The notes beneath the pieces are model-generated. The model was not told the origin of the DNA. It made no database searches and saw only the letters and a program-made list of their open reading frames with translations. 64,000 bases of DNA. Source: Neckera pumila (taxonomy: Eukaryota > Streptophyta > Bryopsida > Hypnales > Neckeraceae). Shown piece after piece: positions 45,702-56,900 of this stretch (position 1 is the stretch's first letter; each line of letters starts with the position of its first letter). The position numbers and the translations under genes are program-made. Location of the stretch: assembly GCA_963969595.1 (NCBI GenBank), contig OZ018409.1, positions 10,492,520 to 10,556,519 of the forward strand. The letters are read 5' to 3'.

Positions 45702-45840
45702 TTATGTATTAGATAATCGACGAGCCGTGGTAGCGGCGAGTAGATTATCGGACATAACCGGTTGTTCACTTTTCAATCACAACCTTTGATCTTCATGATC
45801 CAAGGGTGTAGGAAGCAAGTTGAAAGGAGAGAAGGTTATG
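45702..45840 (+). repeat. 139-bp dispersed repeat, copy 2
   Basis: Same length as, and about 96% identical to, 3147-3285 in the same orientation. It is followed downstream by a further ACAACCGGTTATGTGTA (about 45911), which echoes the internal ACATAACCGGTTGTTC in inverted form. Confidence 0.65.
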
Positions 45841-46457
45841 AGTTACAACTTGTAATGGCAATGGTGATGGGTTGCCAATGGGACGGTGCCACGTGAGTGT
45901 TGAAAACTCAACAACCGGTTATGTGTACTTTCCTGGATAAAGTGCACTGACTTCGCCAGAGGGTCGTTGAGTGATGAGGGGTTAACTTACATCCGTGCGA
46001 CGGATCTCTTCCAGCCCACCGACATTATGACATTCAAGTTGACAGAGCTCCAGAAATTAACCTAAAACCACGGCTGGAAAAAGTCTGGGCCAGTCTCTCT
46101 CTTTGAAGTTTCGGCTGTTTCGCCGTTTTAACATAAGAACATGGCGACGCGCCTTCCAAGAACACCGCGCAAGACTGGGTCTCTACGTCTCTACAGTAGG
46201 TGAGAATTTCTGTGCTCTGGAGGAGACGAGAGGCCAAGCTAAGGCTCCCTTTCCATGGGGAGCTGGATCTGGAGGCCCCATCCAGGGTGCCCACGGGCAG
46301 GGGAGGGCGATATGTCAGAAATCTTCAACGTTTGAACAACCCAGGAAAAAGGGTCTAGTCAAATGTCCAGAACCTCTAGCGCTGTTTGCGCCTTTGGCAA
46401 CGTTGGAGGCTTGGAGGTCCAATTCTGAACCCCCTCCAGGCCCCATGGAAATGTGCT

Positions 46458-46727
46458 CTTATAGTTGTATGACGAGCCTCTTGTGGAGGCCGTTTTGCGC
46501 CTCCCCCCCGCCCCCCCCCCCTTGACCGTTGGGAAAAACGGAAGAATGTTTCTTTTTGCTACGCATGAATTTTTTTGCAAATTCTGAGTTCGTATTTACA
46601 ATCAAAGGCCCCAAATTACCTTGGAGAGGTGTTAACAATTGGACAAAGACGGCACAGAATATGGGTTTTTCTTTTTATATTCACCTTGGGCTTTACCTCC
46701 GCAAGAGGCTCGTCATACAACTATAAG
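46458..46727. repeat. Inverted repeat pair (32-bp arms)
   Basis: Arms 46458-46489 and 46696-46727 are reverse complements with one mismatch (core GTTGTATGACGAGCCTCTTG). Weaker pairing extends outwards around CCATGGAAA/TTTCCATGG and GGGCCC. The spacer holds a C-run (about 46502-46522). Probably a foldback transposon remnant; ends and target duplication could not be fixed. Confidence 0.5.
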
Positions 46728-46934
46728 CTTGACCAAGACGAGACTCCCTCTAGCTCAGTTTCTGGTGAGAAAAGGACCAAGATTAGGGCCCGTTTCCATG
46801 GCCACCTGGAGGTCCAGTTCTAAAGGGTCCAGGCGGTTTCTATAGAACCTGGACCGGAACCTAGGTTGTAGGCTCCCCCAAAAATTCCACTTTTTGCTAC
46901 TATGCATAAATATTATTATTAGATTCGTCAAATT

Positions 46935-47620
46935 TTCATTGGTTTTCTTGTTGGCAAGGGAAAGGAGATTTTAATGCACCAAAGAACACCACATTTTGAA
47001 TACCTTATACAAAAATTATGAAGAGTCCAATTTTTTTTGATAGAGGATCTAAAATTCTTCCACATAGGTACATATATTGATTTTAGAGATGTGCCGAGAG
47101 TGATGATGGCGGTCTTGGTTTGGGGGGGGAGAGGTTCTGAAATTGTTTCTTCCACATAGGTACATATATTGATTTTAGAGATGTGCCGAGAGTGATGATG
47201 GCGGTCTTGGTTTAGGGGGGAGAGGTTCTGAAATTGTTTCTTCCACATAGGTACATATATTGATTTTAGAGATGTGCCGAGAGTGATGATGGCGGTCTTG
47301 GTTTGGGGGGGAGAGGTTCTGAAATTGTTTCTTCCACATAGGTACATATATTGATTTTGGAGATGTACCGAGAGTGATGATGACAATTTTGGGATTTTTT
47401 TGGTAGAGGTTTTGAAATTATTTCTTCTACACATGTATATATATTGATTTTGGAAATTTACCAAGAGTGATGATGGCGCATTTTGAAGTACCCACCTTGG
47501 ACAATCTCTTTTTACATGATGCATTTAAAGTAGGTGTCCAATTCTCATTTGTTGACTTTTTAAGGATGCTAGAGTCAACCTCGTTTAAAGATGCAATCTG
47601 GATCCAATCCAGACTTTCCA
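46935..47620 (-). repeat. Repeat-family element (reverse) containing a 91-bp tandem array
   Basis: The reverse strand at about 46935-47010 carries the family module TTCTTTGGTGCATT...CCTTGCCAACAAGAAAA. Beside it, 47055-47500 consists of five tandem units of 91-93 bp starting near 47055, 47147, 47238, 47329 and 47422; the first four are nearly identical and the fifth is diverged. The unit contains CACATAGGTACATATATTGA and GAGTGATGATGGCGGTCTTG, which recur as single copies (reverse) at about 48683-48720 and 61733-61775. A 198-codon minus frame spans the array, but it is a repeat artefact. Confidence 0.8.
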
Positions 47621-48228
47621 CCTGAAAAGAAATAGTTGAGAAACTTCATACAAAGCATCACGAACCTATTCAAGAAATTTAGGTTTCAGACTCATAGCAA
47701 GTCAAGCGGCCCGCTCTTGATAGTTTCTTTTTCTCTAGGCAACTAGGTTTCCAGATTTCCAAAATTGTGAAGATGAGTTATAAAATGCAACTTAGAAGGA
47801 TAATTAAGTAATGATGCCTCTCAAAATCCATATTGTATAATGGTTAAAGAACTAACCTAAAAATCTTTTAAAAAATCAATGGGTGAACAAATGCATTTTT
47901 GTTGCTTGGGATGATGTGTTTTAGTTCACCAAGTGATTTGCTTAAACTTTGAATAAGTGGTCCTTGAGGGTTAAACAACACTTACTTGCCTTTAGGGTAG
48001 TCCAAAGGGGGATCAAAAATCTCTTTGAAGTAGGATATAAGGCTTTAGTTTTTGCTTGCCCAGAGTTTGTGCAGGTAGGGCATGCAAACTAAACGTGCGT
48101 GGTACTTGGCAAGCCACATTCATTGCTGAAGTCACTGCTATAGTAGATTGAAACATTCTCTAAAATACAAAAAACACACTTTTTGACAACAATTCTCTCA
48201 AAATCAAGCCCAAGGGCTAACTTAATCC
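47621..48228. other. Intergenic
   Basis: No gene supported; AT-rich. Confidence 0.4.
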
Positions 48229-48605
48229 TTAACCCCAAAAGTTCCATGACTATGTTTTCACCAAAAACGTTCAAAAATTGCCATTTGAAGTACAAGTACC
48301 AAATTTTTGAAAAAAAACACATTTTTTGACACATGTAAACGTAAGATCTTGTAGTATGCTGACTTGAGAACATACGGTAAAAAAATTCAGAAATTTCCAC
48401 CACGTGGATTGCAAGATATAAGCATTCACATTTACAAAAAACACTTTTTTGGCCTTGCAAAAAACAGGGCAGCAGCACTTTACAAGCTCACTTTTCAATG
48501 AAAAAAGTCCAAAATGATGGTGCTTCTTTCCTAAATAAGTTGTCTACATGCTTGAAAATTTTCACTTCATTTGGAATTGTACAACATATAGGAAAAAAAA
48601 TAGTA
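48229..48605. mobile_element. Truncated TTAA-family element
   Basis: TTAA at 48229-48232 is followed by CCCCAAAAGTTCCATGAC. For about 370 bp the sequence parallels the start of the element at 43961 (CAGGGCAGCAGCACTTTACA, GGAATTGTACAACATATAGG). Similarity stops near 48605, and the other terminus is missing. Confidence 0.7.
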
Positions 48606-48639
48606 ATTTGGGGCATCCGGTGCGTTCCACCAAGTTCCA

Positions 48640-48960
48640 ACTAGTCTAAGGTGGGCATCCCCAAATGGAGCACTGACCTTAAACCACCATCTACACTCTG
48701 TGAACATCTCCAAAATCAATTTTGTACCTATGTGGACAAAACGCTCTTAGAACCAAACTCTATTCCTTTATAACTTTTGCATACAGTATCCAAATGTCTT
48801 GTTCTTTGGTGCTTTGGAACCTCCTTTCACTTGCCAATAAGAAAATGTAAAAATTTGAACAATCTAATAATTGTAAATAGGCTCAGTGACAATTAGTGGC
48901 ACATTTTGGGGTGCCTACCTTAAAGTAAGTTCCTACAAGTTAAGTTCATGTTGACTGTCA
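48640..48960 (+). repeat. Copy of the TATCCAAATG / TTGCCAACAAGAA repeat family
   Basis: ACATCTCCAAAATCAATTTT (the reverse of part of the 91-bp unit) is followed by AGTATCCAAATG, TTGGTGCTTTGGAACCTCC, TTTCACTTGCCAATAAGAAA and TTTTGGGGTGCCTACCTTA. The same order is found at 62765-62905, and a diverged form is triplicated in LEA_2 intron 1. Confidence 0.7.
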
Positions 48961-49027
48961 AAGCTCCGTCCCCTTGCTCTCCATTGAAGCTAGCTCATGG
49001 AACTTAATTAACTTACCTGGAAGAAGA

Positions 49028-49256
49028 CTACACAAAATAGTGAAATTGGGTTGCCTCAACAATTAGGTTGCCTTATCTGACAGAAGTTAGCTCATGAGCC
49101 AGTGCTTGTCCAGATGGAGACCCATGCAATTCTCTAAACCCGAGCACACATAGTTCTTCCATTACTGCATTCTTCTGTAATGACTATACATATTTATATA
49201 GTGTTGAATGTCGAGAAATTAGTATGGGGCAACCTAATTTCATTATTTTGTGTAGC
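49028..49256. mobile_element. MITE-like element with 28-bp inverted ends
   Basis: CTACACAAAATAGTGAAATT at 49028 pairs with the reverse complement of the sequence ending at 49256; the 28-bp arms differ at two positions and end in GGTTGCC. The interior and the inner part of one arm match 10185-10350 in reverse. No target duplication was recognised, so the true ends may be slightly different. Confidence 0.55.
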
Positions 49257-51094
49257 TTAACTTACCGTAGCCATGCATCACTATTCCGCAGGAGTGAGTG
49301 AGCCAGTGCAACGCTTGAAATATTGAGCCACTTGGGTGACACCTAAGTATATATCAAAATAAGTGATACATAGGTAAAACTTGCCGCTAATGGTCATAAA
49401 AAAAAGCAGTAATCTGGTGTTTATTTTAGTAATAATTTGGTCTATATTGTGACGGTACTTGAATTTAGAAATTGACTTTTATTTATTAGCTATTAGCATT
49501 TAGGAATAGTGGCTAAATTGGAGAATTGTACCAAAGACAAGTTGAAACAATTATATTCTTGCCGCCTCAATCACAAGGGAGTTTTAAGAGTTTACTATCA
49601 TGGTAACGAAATGGAGTTTTCGACTTAGTACGTGGTAACGATTCAATTGAGATTCAAGGTTAATTTCGTTTCATTTCCTTCATGATAAAGTTTTAAAACT
49701 CCCTTGTGAAACTCTTTACAATATTAGTTGTAAAATTTGCTTTCTTCCTTGTGTAAAACAATCTACATTATGTTATGACTCCTAATATGTAGACAAGCCC
49801 ACATGTGAACCTTGTCTATGCATTTTTCTTAAAACTTTGAACCCCTCGATGGCTCTTAAACACAACCATGGAAAAATATTTGGTGGGTCCATACCGTATG
49901 TCAAAACAAATTTTTTTAATAACTTTTTATCTTCCTAATGATGAATCTTAGACAATGCGGAAATGGTTTGATGAATAGTTGCATTCTTTGGTCCTTTAGT
50001 TTCTCTTAAAGCCATTCATCAACACTTTTTATTTTCTGCAAAGTTTCATTGTTAAGAGACTTCTCATTAATGGATGTCAAAATTGGTTGATTGATAGGAG
50101 GGTTTGAAAACCAAAATGGGGGGAGGGAGGGGGGGGACCATGTGGGGGTCTCCTTAATAGCATGCAAAATCTGATTTTTACACCCTCTTCCATCATCAAT
50201 CAATTGTAATTTCTATGAAATCTAAACTTTGCAATGCTGGATTGGTCCCATGGAAATCATCCTTTTTGGGTGGTACCATAGGAATCATTTGCTTAAAAAA
50301 ATACCAAAAGCACACATTTGAGGTCAAACTATTGTGCAAGATCTCCTCTTTTCACACAAAATTCCAAGAATTCTGTGTGGCATCCATTAGACACATTTAG
50401 ACCGCCGAGTGTCATAAGAATTTTCACATAAAATTCCAAGAATGAACATTTGCACTTCAAAATAGAAGGATTCTCTGTCATCCATCACACTTTTAGTATA
50501 GTGGGAGGCCTCCCTCGAAAGGCCTCTCACAATTTGAAGGCCCGGGCCTGAAGCTTGGGGGCCCTCATATCGTGTGAGGCCTTGCGGGGGGAGGGCTCTC
50601 GCTGCATTAAGAGCATTGCCACTGTTCTACATAATTCCTGCCCGGCCCGGTGTTTGCTAAGCCCGGAAGAAGATTTGCATCCCACTGTAGACTCAGGGAA
50701 GGTGGATACTGAGCCAGGCCAATAAAAGGAATGGTTTGGCACGGCATCTTCCTGTGCCATCTCTTGTATACTGAGCTACTATTTTGGGATATCGTAGAGG
50801 AATAACTGTCAGCTTTTTGGCAACATGCTCCGCCAACACGACACGTGCATGAACTGTAGTTGATGTAGTGGTGCTACATAACATTATTAACTGGGATGTA
50901 TCCCTCTCCTCTAACAAGGGATCATACCCTCCTAGATGCCCGGGAGGAGATTATAGTTATAATCGCAAGCATCCGGTTGGTCTAATCAATGTAAACTTGT
51001 TTGCACCATATTGGTTCTGAGAGGTACAGTCTGCATTTTGATGAGGTGGTCCAGTGTCTGTACAGCAATTGCTCAAAGTCAAGGAATCAGCTGA
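49257..51094. other. Intergenic with diverged repeat
   Basis: Around 50290-50490, CCAAAAGCACACATTTGAGG, CAAACTATTGTG and TTCTCTGTCATCCAT parallel 59410-59525. At about 50510-50700 the composition is GC-richer without a recognisable gene. Confidence 0.4.
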
Positions 51095-52328
51095 TTAACC
51101 CCTAAAGGACCATTGTCCCTTCGGGGACAAATGGGATTTCGGCACGGTTGTCATACCGGACAGAATTTTACTATTCACGGACGAATCGGACGAATCTGCG
51201 GTGACTAGCTGCAAACTTTGGAGGCCAACAAACTTTTGGAAACATTGTCCAAATTAGGCATGTGATATGTTTTTTGGCATCTACAGAAATCGTAGATGCC
51301 AAAAAACATATCACATGCCCAATTTGGACAATTTTTCCAAAAGTTATTGGCCTCCAAAGTTTGCAGCTAGTCACCACAGATTTGTCCAATTCGTCCGATT
51401 TGTCCGTGAACAGTAAAATTCTGTCTGATATGACAACCGTGGATTTCGGGCAGGTACCTACGTGCTGAATTTTTGTTGTAATTTTTTGAAACTTTTTCTG
51501 GAGATAGGAAAACTAATAATCTTTGTGAAAATATAAATTTTTTTTAATTGGTGCTCAGGAAAAAAAGTTATGCCCAAATAAGCTCAAAATAGGGGAGAGC
51601 GGGCAGCAAAAAAAATTTGCGATTTTTTTTTTTTTTTTTATAATTTTTTTCCTTATAGATTATATTTTTGTCTATTTGAAAAGCTTTGATTCATTTCATT
51701 TGGCTTTTTTTATGAGAAAGTTATGGACAATCTTGTTTTTCGGGCAATTAGAGCATCTTCTTGAAAAAAATAACTTGTAGGATTCATTTTGGAATGCAAT
51801 TTTTGCAATTTTCAAAAAAAGAAGTTCCTCATGGTTTAGCTTTTCTACTAAAACAATCTCACCATTGGGATTAGTGCATTTTAATTCCATCTAAAAGATG
51901 GAAATATTTTATATTTTCCTTCTATCTTGTACCTACTTGTACTTAACAATTTTTTTAATAATGAAAAGTAAGTTTTTTTGAGTTCATTTTTTTTCCCTAG
52001 ACTCTCAACTCAGTTCTCTACTAGAAATATTTAAAGCTCAAAACTTTGTAGTGCAAAGAATTTAAGTTAAAAATGTTCAAAGTCAAAAAATCTAGTCCCA
52101 CAATGTACTGAAAAGTTTGTTTCTTTCACTTCAAACGCAGATATCTTGCAATCTGTGCTGCCAACACTTCTGAAATTTTTTCCACACATTCTCATACTAG
52201 TTAGATATAAGATCCTACGGTTAAATGTGCAGAAAAAATAATTTTTAATTTTTTTTACTCTTTGCTCTAGAAATGGCAATTTTGAGAGTTTTTTGACAAA
52301 AAAAAGGCCTTGGTCCTTTAGGGGTTAA
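51095..52328. mobile_element. TTAA-flanked piggyBac-like element interrupted by a hAT foldback MITE
   Basis: TTAA (51095-51098) followed by CCCCTAAAGGACCATTG, and at the other end TTAA (52325-52328), in reverse CCCCTAAAGGACCAAGG. Minus the nested 299-bp element and its 8-bp duplication, the interior is about 919 bp and collinear with 11333-12248 (916 bp). The uninterrupted copy reads GGGATTTTGGGCAGG where this one is split, so it serves as the empty site. Confidence 0.85.
51143..51441. mobile_element. hAT-type foldback MITE, copy 2, with perfect 8-bp target duplication
   Basis: Begins CACGGTTGTCATACCGGACA and ends in reverse CACGGTTGTCATATCAGACA; almost entirely palindromic around 51290. Flanked by GATTTCGG on both sides (51135-51142 and 51442-51449), an exact 8-bp duplication. 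Homologous to 2125-2404 across its length. Confidence 0.9.
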
Positions 52329-52803
52329 ACAGCTTTGTTTTTTACTCGATTTGGCTCTGGGGGGCTCCAACTTTGGAGGGGAGCAAAGGGACCCCCCTAG
52401 CATTGGTATATACTATGTTATGTATGGCGCGGAAGAGTGGGGCACCAACGTCAGAAAGCCACGAAGTCAACACAGCAAAGCTCTTTTGCTGCGTCGCTTT
52501 TCCTGCGAAACGGTGGCGATGCTCTAAGCACTGGGCAAAAAAATTGTGCTAGACCGGTGACGAATCAATCTCAGAGTGCCAAGCAGCGTAATGGGGCCCT
52601 TCTGCGGGATATTTGTACAGGGGACCGGCAGCTCAGTGCTTACCGGCAGCCGTGTGTCATTACAGGGTTAACTGAAGCCCACTCTTTCTCTCAGATTTTT
52701 TGGTGCATGAGCTAGAATGCCCCCTCCTCCTCCTCCCCTCTTCAAAACGAAGGGACCACTCACTTGTTTGGGGGCGTGTTCTTGGTTCCTGCACCAAAGT
52801 TCT
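52329..52803. other. GC-richer intergenic segment
   Basis: No gene recognised. TTAA preceded by CATTACAGGG at about 52656-52670 resembles the ends seen at 59550 and 60290 and may be the lone terminus of another TTAA element. Confidence 0.35.
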
Positions 52804-53146
52804 TCAAAAGATTTGAAACAAGCACAAGCCTTCCAAGTGGAACTCCCTCAAAGGCACCCGTGAGTCCGGGTCAACCCACTTCCATGCATCCCAGATGCCT
52901 TCCTCCAGTTGATGCCGATCACTGCCTCTAATTTCATGCTGTGATTCCCTGGAAGTGACAGCGCGGTACAAAGTGACGCCCTCCACTCCAGAAACCATGC
53001 AACAGTCCGCGGCCCAGGCTTTCCAAAGTGAAAAACCTGAAAAAGGTATCGAGCAACAGGACTGGCTTCTCCGACCCTTCGTAGGCAAAATCAGTGAATT
53101 TCCCTTGAACTTCGATCCCACCGCTTGATGAACAATCGAACCTCAC
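52804..53146 (-). other. Coding-like segment split between two frames, unrecognised
   Basis: On the minus strand one frame reads FDCSSSGGIEVQGKFTDFAY and EGSEKPVLLLDTFFR, and another continues RAVTSRESQHEIRGSDRHQL and WDAWKWVDPDSRVPLREFHL to a stop at 52804. Two complementary coding-like frames in succession suggest an exon with a frameshift, or two exons, from a decayed gene. I cannot name the family. Confidence 0.3.
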
Positions 53147-53902
53147 CGCCCAAATTTAAAAAAACAACAACTAATTAAACTGTCAAGCTGCACCTACGCT
53201 ACTTACTAGAACAGTATTATTGCAAGTCAGTCCTTGTTGTAGACTGCACGGTTGTATCAATGTTTTATATATTCGAGCCCGTGATAAGGATAGACCTGTA
53301 CTATACCATAGACCTCTCCGGCCTTGACTCCTCGATCAGTACTCCAACCAGGGACGGACGAAGAAATTCAGTAATATTTGGATTCGTTTTGATCGGGGTC
53401 GGAGGGTTATTATCAGCTATACTACAATTGAATACGGAGTATTTCACGCCGCGTCACGGTAGTGACTGTAGACAGGAATTGAGGGTTTGAGACATGTGGA
53501 GACGAAGTCCCTTGCATGCGAGGATCACAGTTTTGGAGGATGATGGTGCGAGTATTTATGCTCTAGTGTAGGGATGGTACGTAGTCTTGATGGACGAGTT
53601 TTAAATTTGGTAATTGGACTTGAAGCAGGTGATGAGAACGGGGCGATCGGTAGCACTGTCTGGTTCATGTTGCGACTTGCGAGCAGGCTGTAGTGGTTAG
53701 CTTGTGGGATACTTTTCGTGGTGCAATTGCGCGTGTGCAGCGAATGTTTCGATCCATGGCAATTGTGGAGGTATCGTGTCTCCACTCACTGGTGGGGATG
53801 ATTCAGGTTCGCGACCATTGGAATGACGCAGCAAGGATTGTGATTGTTCCACAGTCTGGAAGAAACTGAGATTCGATCAGAGGGGGAGTGAATGCAAGTG
53901 GA
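53147..53902 (+). promoter_or_regulatory. Upstream region of the TMK-type receptor kinase
   Basis: No gene; probably promoter and 5' leader. A stop precedes the 53888 GTG in frame, and the first ATG in frame is at 53903. Confidence 0.35.
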
Positions 53903-56900
53903 ATGGCAGAAGCTATGGCGACTCGCCGCAGCTGCAAATTCGTTAGGAATTTGTTCGCTGGAAGTGCTACAGCATCAAAATTGGGTATGATACAGGCGAC
54001 GGTGGTCGTGATTTCGATGGTTTTGAGCTTGGTGATAGCCGATCCAGCGTCGGACAAGGCAGTGTTGACCTCCTTCAAAGCGGGGATCACCAACAGCGAC
54101 GTCCTGGGCTGGACCGCGACCGACCCCTGTTCGTGGACAGGGCCTTCCTCTGTGCCCGGGGTGCAATGCGACAGCGCGGGGAACGTGGAGTGGCTTCGCA
54201 TACGTGACCTCGGTCTCACGGGGACCGTCACTCCCTCTCTCAACCAGCTCACGAGCCTCACTTACCTCGAGATTAACCTCAACAACTTCACGGGCGCAAT
54301 GCCCTCGCTCGCAGGCCTGTCCAAGCTCACCCAAGCGAATCTCGGCAGCAACGACTTCACGTCGATCCCCGCAGATTTCTTCGACGGATTGAGCAGCATC
54401 CAGGGGCTCTACATTAACGACAACCCGAATCTCAACCTTTCCTCCGGCGGATGGACGCTACCCGCGGCCATGACAGACGCCGCCACCACGCTTACCATGC
54501 TTTACATGAACAACGTTGGCGCGACGGGCGCGGTGCCGGCCTACTTTGGCACCATGCCGGCGTTGAAGACCTTGCGGATGGGGTACAACAGCTTCAGCGG
54601 GGAGGTGCCCGATTCGTTTGCAAGCTCAGGGATCCAGGAGCTTCGGTTGAACAATCAAGCGGCGGGGGGATTCTCCGGGAGTATCAAGTTTATTGGGACG
54701 ATGACGGGGTTGACGATTCTTTACTTGCATGATAACTCGTTCACTGGGTCGGTCCCGGATGGAATTACAAACGCAGTAGGCTTAACCGATTTGAGGTTAA
54801 GTGGGAACCAGCTGGTGGGGCGGTTGCCTCCGGGGTTGTCGAGCTTGAAATCGTTGCAGACTTTGTGGTTGGGGGATGGGAACAAGTTCTGTGGGGAGCT
54901 TCCGGTGTTGCCGGCTGAAAGTGTTTTCGATGCGACCACGTTCTGTGCAGCAGCCGGAGTGGTGTGCTCCGCGCAAGTGAATGCGCTTCTGGATTTTTTG
55001 GCTGGGGTGGGGTATCCGCACGCGATCGCCACGGAGTGGGTTGGTGGGGATCCGTGTTCTTGGACGGGCATTGCCTGCAACGCCGCGACGAGCGAAGTCA
55101 CGTCGATTTTGCTGAATAAGGCTAGTTTAACGGGGACTATGTCTCCATCCCTTGCGAATCTGACGTCGCTGGAGACGCTGAGCTTGTCGGGAAATGCGCT
55201 CACGGGCGTCATTCCTGCAGAGCTCACGGGAATCACGACGTTGAAAACGGTGGACGTGAGTTTCAACAACCTCTCCCCACCTCTACCGTCGTTTCCTGCT
55301 TCAGTGACGTTCACGTACACTGGAAACGCCCTTCTGACGGGAAATCCCCCGCCAGCTACGCCTCCCGTCACGCCTGCTACTCCGCCAGTCACTGCCCCAC
55401 CTCCAGTGCTTACGCCCTCTGCGCCAGCTACGCCTCCCATCACACCTGCTACTCCGCCAGTCACTGCCCCACCTCCAGTGCTTACGCCCTCTGCGCCAGC
55501 TACGCCTCCCATCACGCCTGCTACTCCGCCAGTCACTGCCCCACCTCCAGTGCTTACGCCCTCTGCGCCAGCTACGCCTCCCATCACGCCTGCTACTCCG
55601 CCAGTCACTGCCCCACCTCCAGTGCTGACGCCCCCTGCGCCTGCTTCGCCTCCCATCACGCCTGCTACTCCGCCAGTCACTGCCCCCGCTCCAGTGCTGA
55701 CGCCCCCTGCGCCTGCTTCGCCTCCAGTCGCGACGCCACCAGGGACGGCACCATCTTCAATTGTAGCGCCAGTGCCTTCACCGACAGCACCTCCACCTGG
55801 AATCGAGCCTCCCGGAAGCAGCCCTGCGCCGACGATAGTAAATTCGTCGAAGAAAAGTAGTAGCATCCTTCCAGCTATTGTGGGGGGAGCTGTTGGGGCA
55901 GTTGCATTGTGTGCGATTTTCCTTGTGCTCCTTTGCTGCTACAAACGAAAGATTGCGCGCAGGAACGCCGAAACGAAGAAGCAGGATCGCTCGGAAGCGC
56001 TCCCTAGTACTAATACAGACGCATCGTCGGATGTGGTGAATGTTGTTGTTCATAACAGCAGCAGCAGCAATGGGACTTATAACCCTGACTCCCCGGTACG
56101 TGATTAAACCCTAATCCTCCGCCACTAAAGAATTTCTAGATGCGGTAATTTGTAATAAATTTGATTCGTATACTACAAAGTCCTAATTCTAAGTCCACTG
56201 TCAGTCCATTACTACAGATGTGGGCTTAATGACGTAGAATCGACTTGGCATTACGTCCGACAATGCTCTTGAACCTCCCTGGTGTCAAACAACATGGACG
56301 ATCTTATTCCATAACAGTTGCGATTGTATGGAAACAAGTAGACCAGAAGTTGAAACATCAATGGTCTTCAGTTATAGCTCATGCTCCTTGACATTTCTCT
56401 TGCAGCATTATATTTCATACTGTGTCTCATCAGCTCTTACATTGCTCATTACGGTTGAAATTTGATAGTATTTTCTCAGGTTGTTAGCGTTTGCCATGTA
56501 GCAACAACCATGAAATCCCAGTCAATTGCCAATTTCCCTCTATGCATGTTGAGTATCGGGAGTTTATGGAATTCGGGCTACGAAAGAAAAGAGTCCACTT
56601 CAATTGTATCCAACAACGTGAACGGTGCTTGTTTGCAGGGCTCGAGGTCGTGGAACATGACGTACACCATCAACGAGCTTCGATCCGTCACCAACAACTT
56701 CGCGGAGCGCAACATCCTGGGCCGCGGTGGCTTCGGCGTGGTGTACAAAGGCATGCTTCCGGACGGCACCAAGATCGCGGTGAAGCGGATGGAGGCCGCC
56801 GTGGTGAGCAACAAGGGCCTGAGCGAGTTCCAATCCGAGATCGAGGTCCTGACCAAAGTGAAGCACCGCAACTTGGTGGGGCTGCTGGGCTACTGCACGG

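Noticed and set aside
47055..47500. CRISPR-like regular repeats
   Set aside because: The 91-bp units are directly adjacent with no unique spacers, and the genome is a plant nuclear genome.
46928..47524. 198-codon minus-strand frame
   Set aside because: It runs through the 91-bp tandem array; repeated peptide blocks come from the DNA repeat and change frame between units.
51171..51468. Short frames on both strands
   Set aside because: Same cause: second copy of the palindromic hAT element.
54721..55866. 381-codon open frame antisense to the receptor kinase, Gly/Val/Ala-rich
   Set aside because: It is the reverse reading of the 72-bp proline-codon repeat and GC-rich LRR code; the sense strand has full family homology, and the antisense has none.
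56462..56638. Extension of receptor-kinase exon 2 upstream to an acceptor near 56480
   Set aside because: The frame stays open, but the encoded stretch does not look like TMK juxtamembrane sequence, and the acceptor GTTTGCAG at 56638 is better placed; kept as an alternative.
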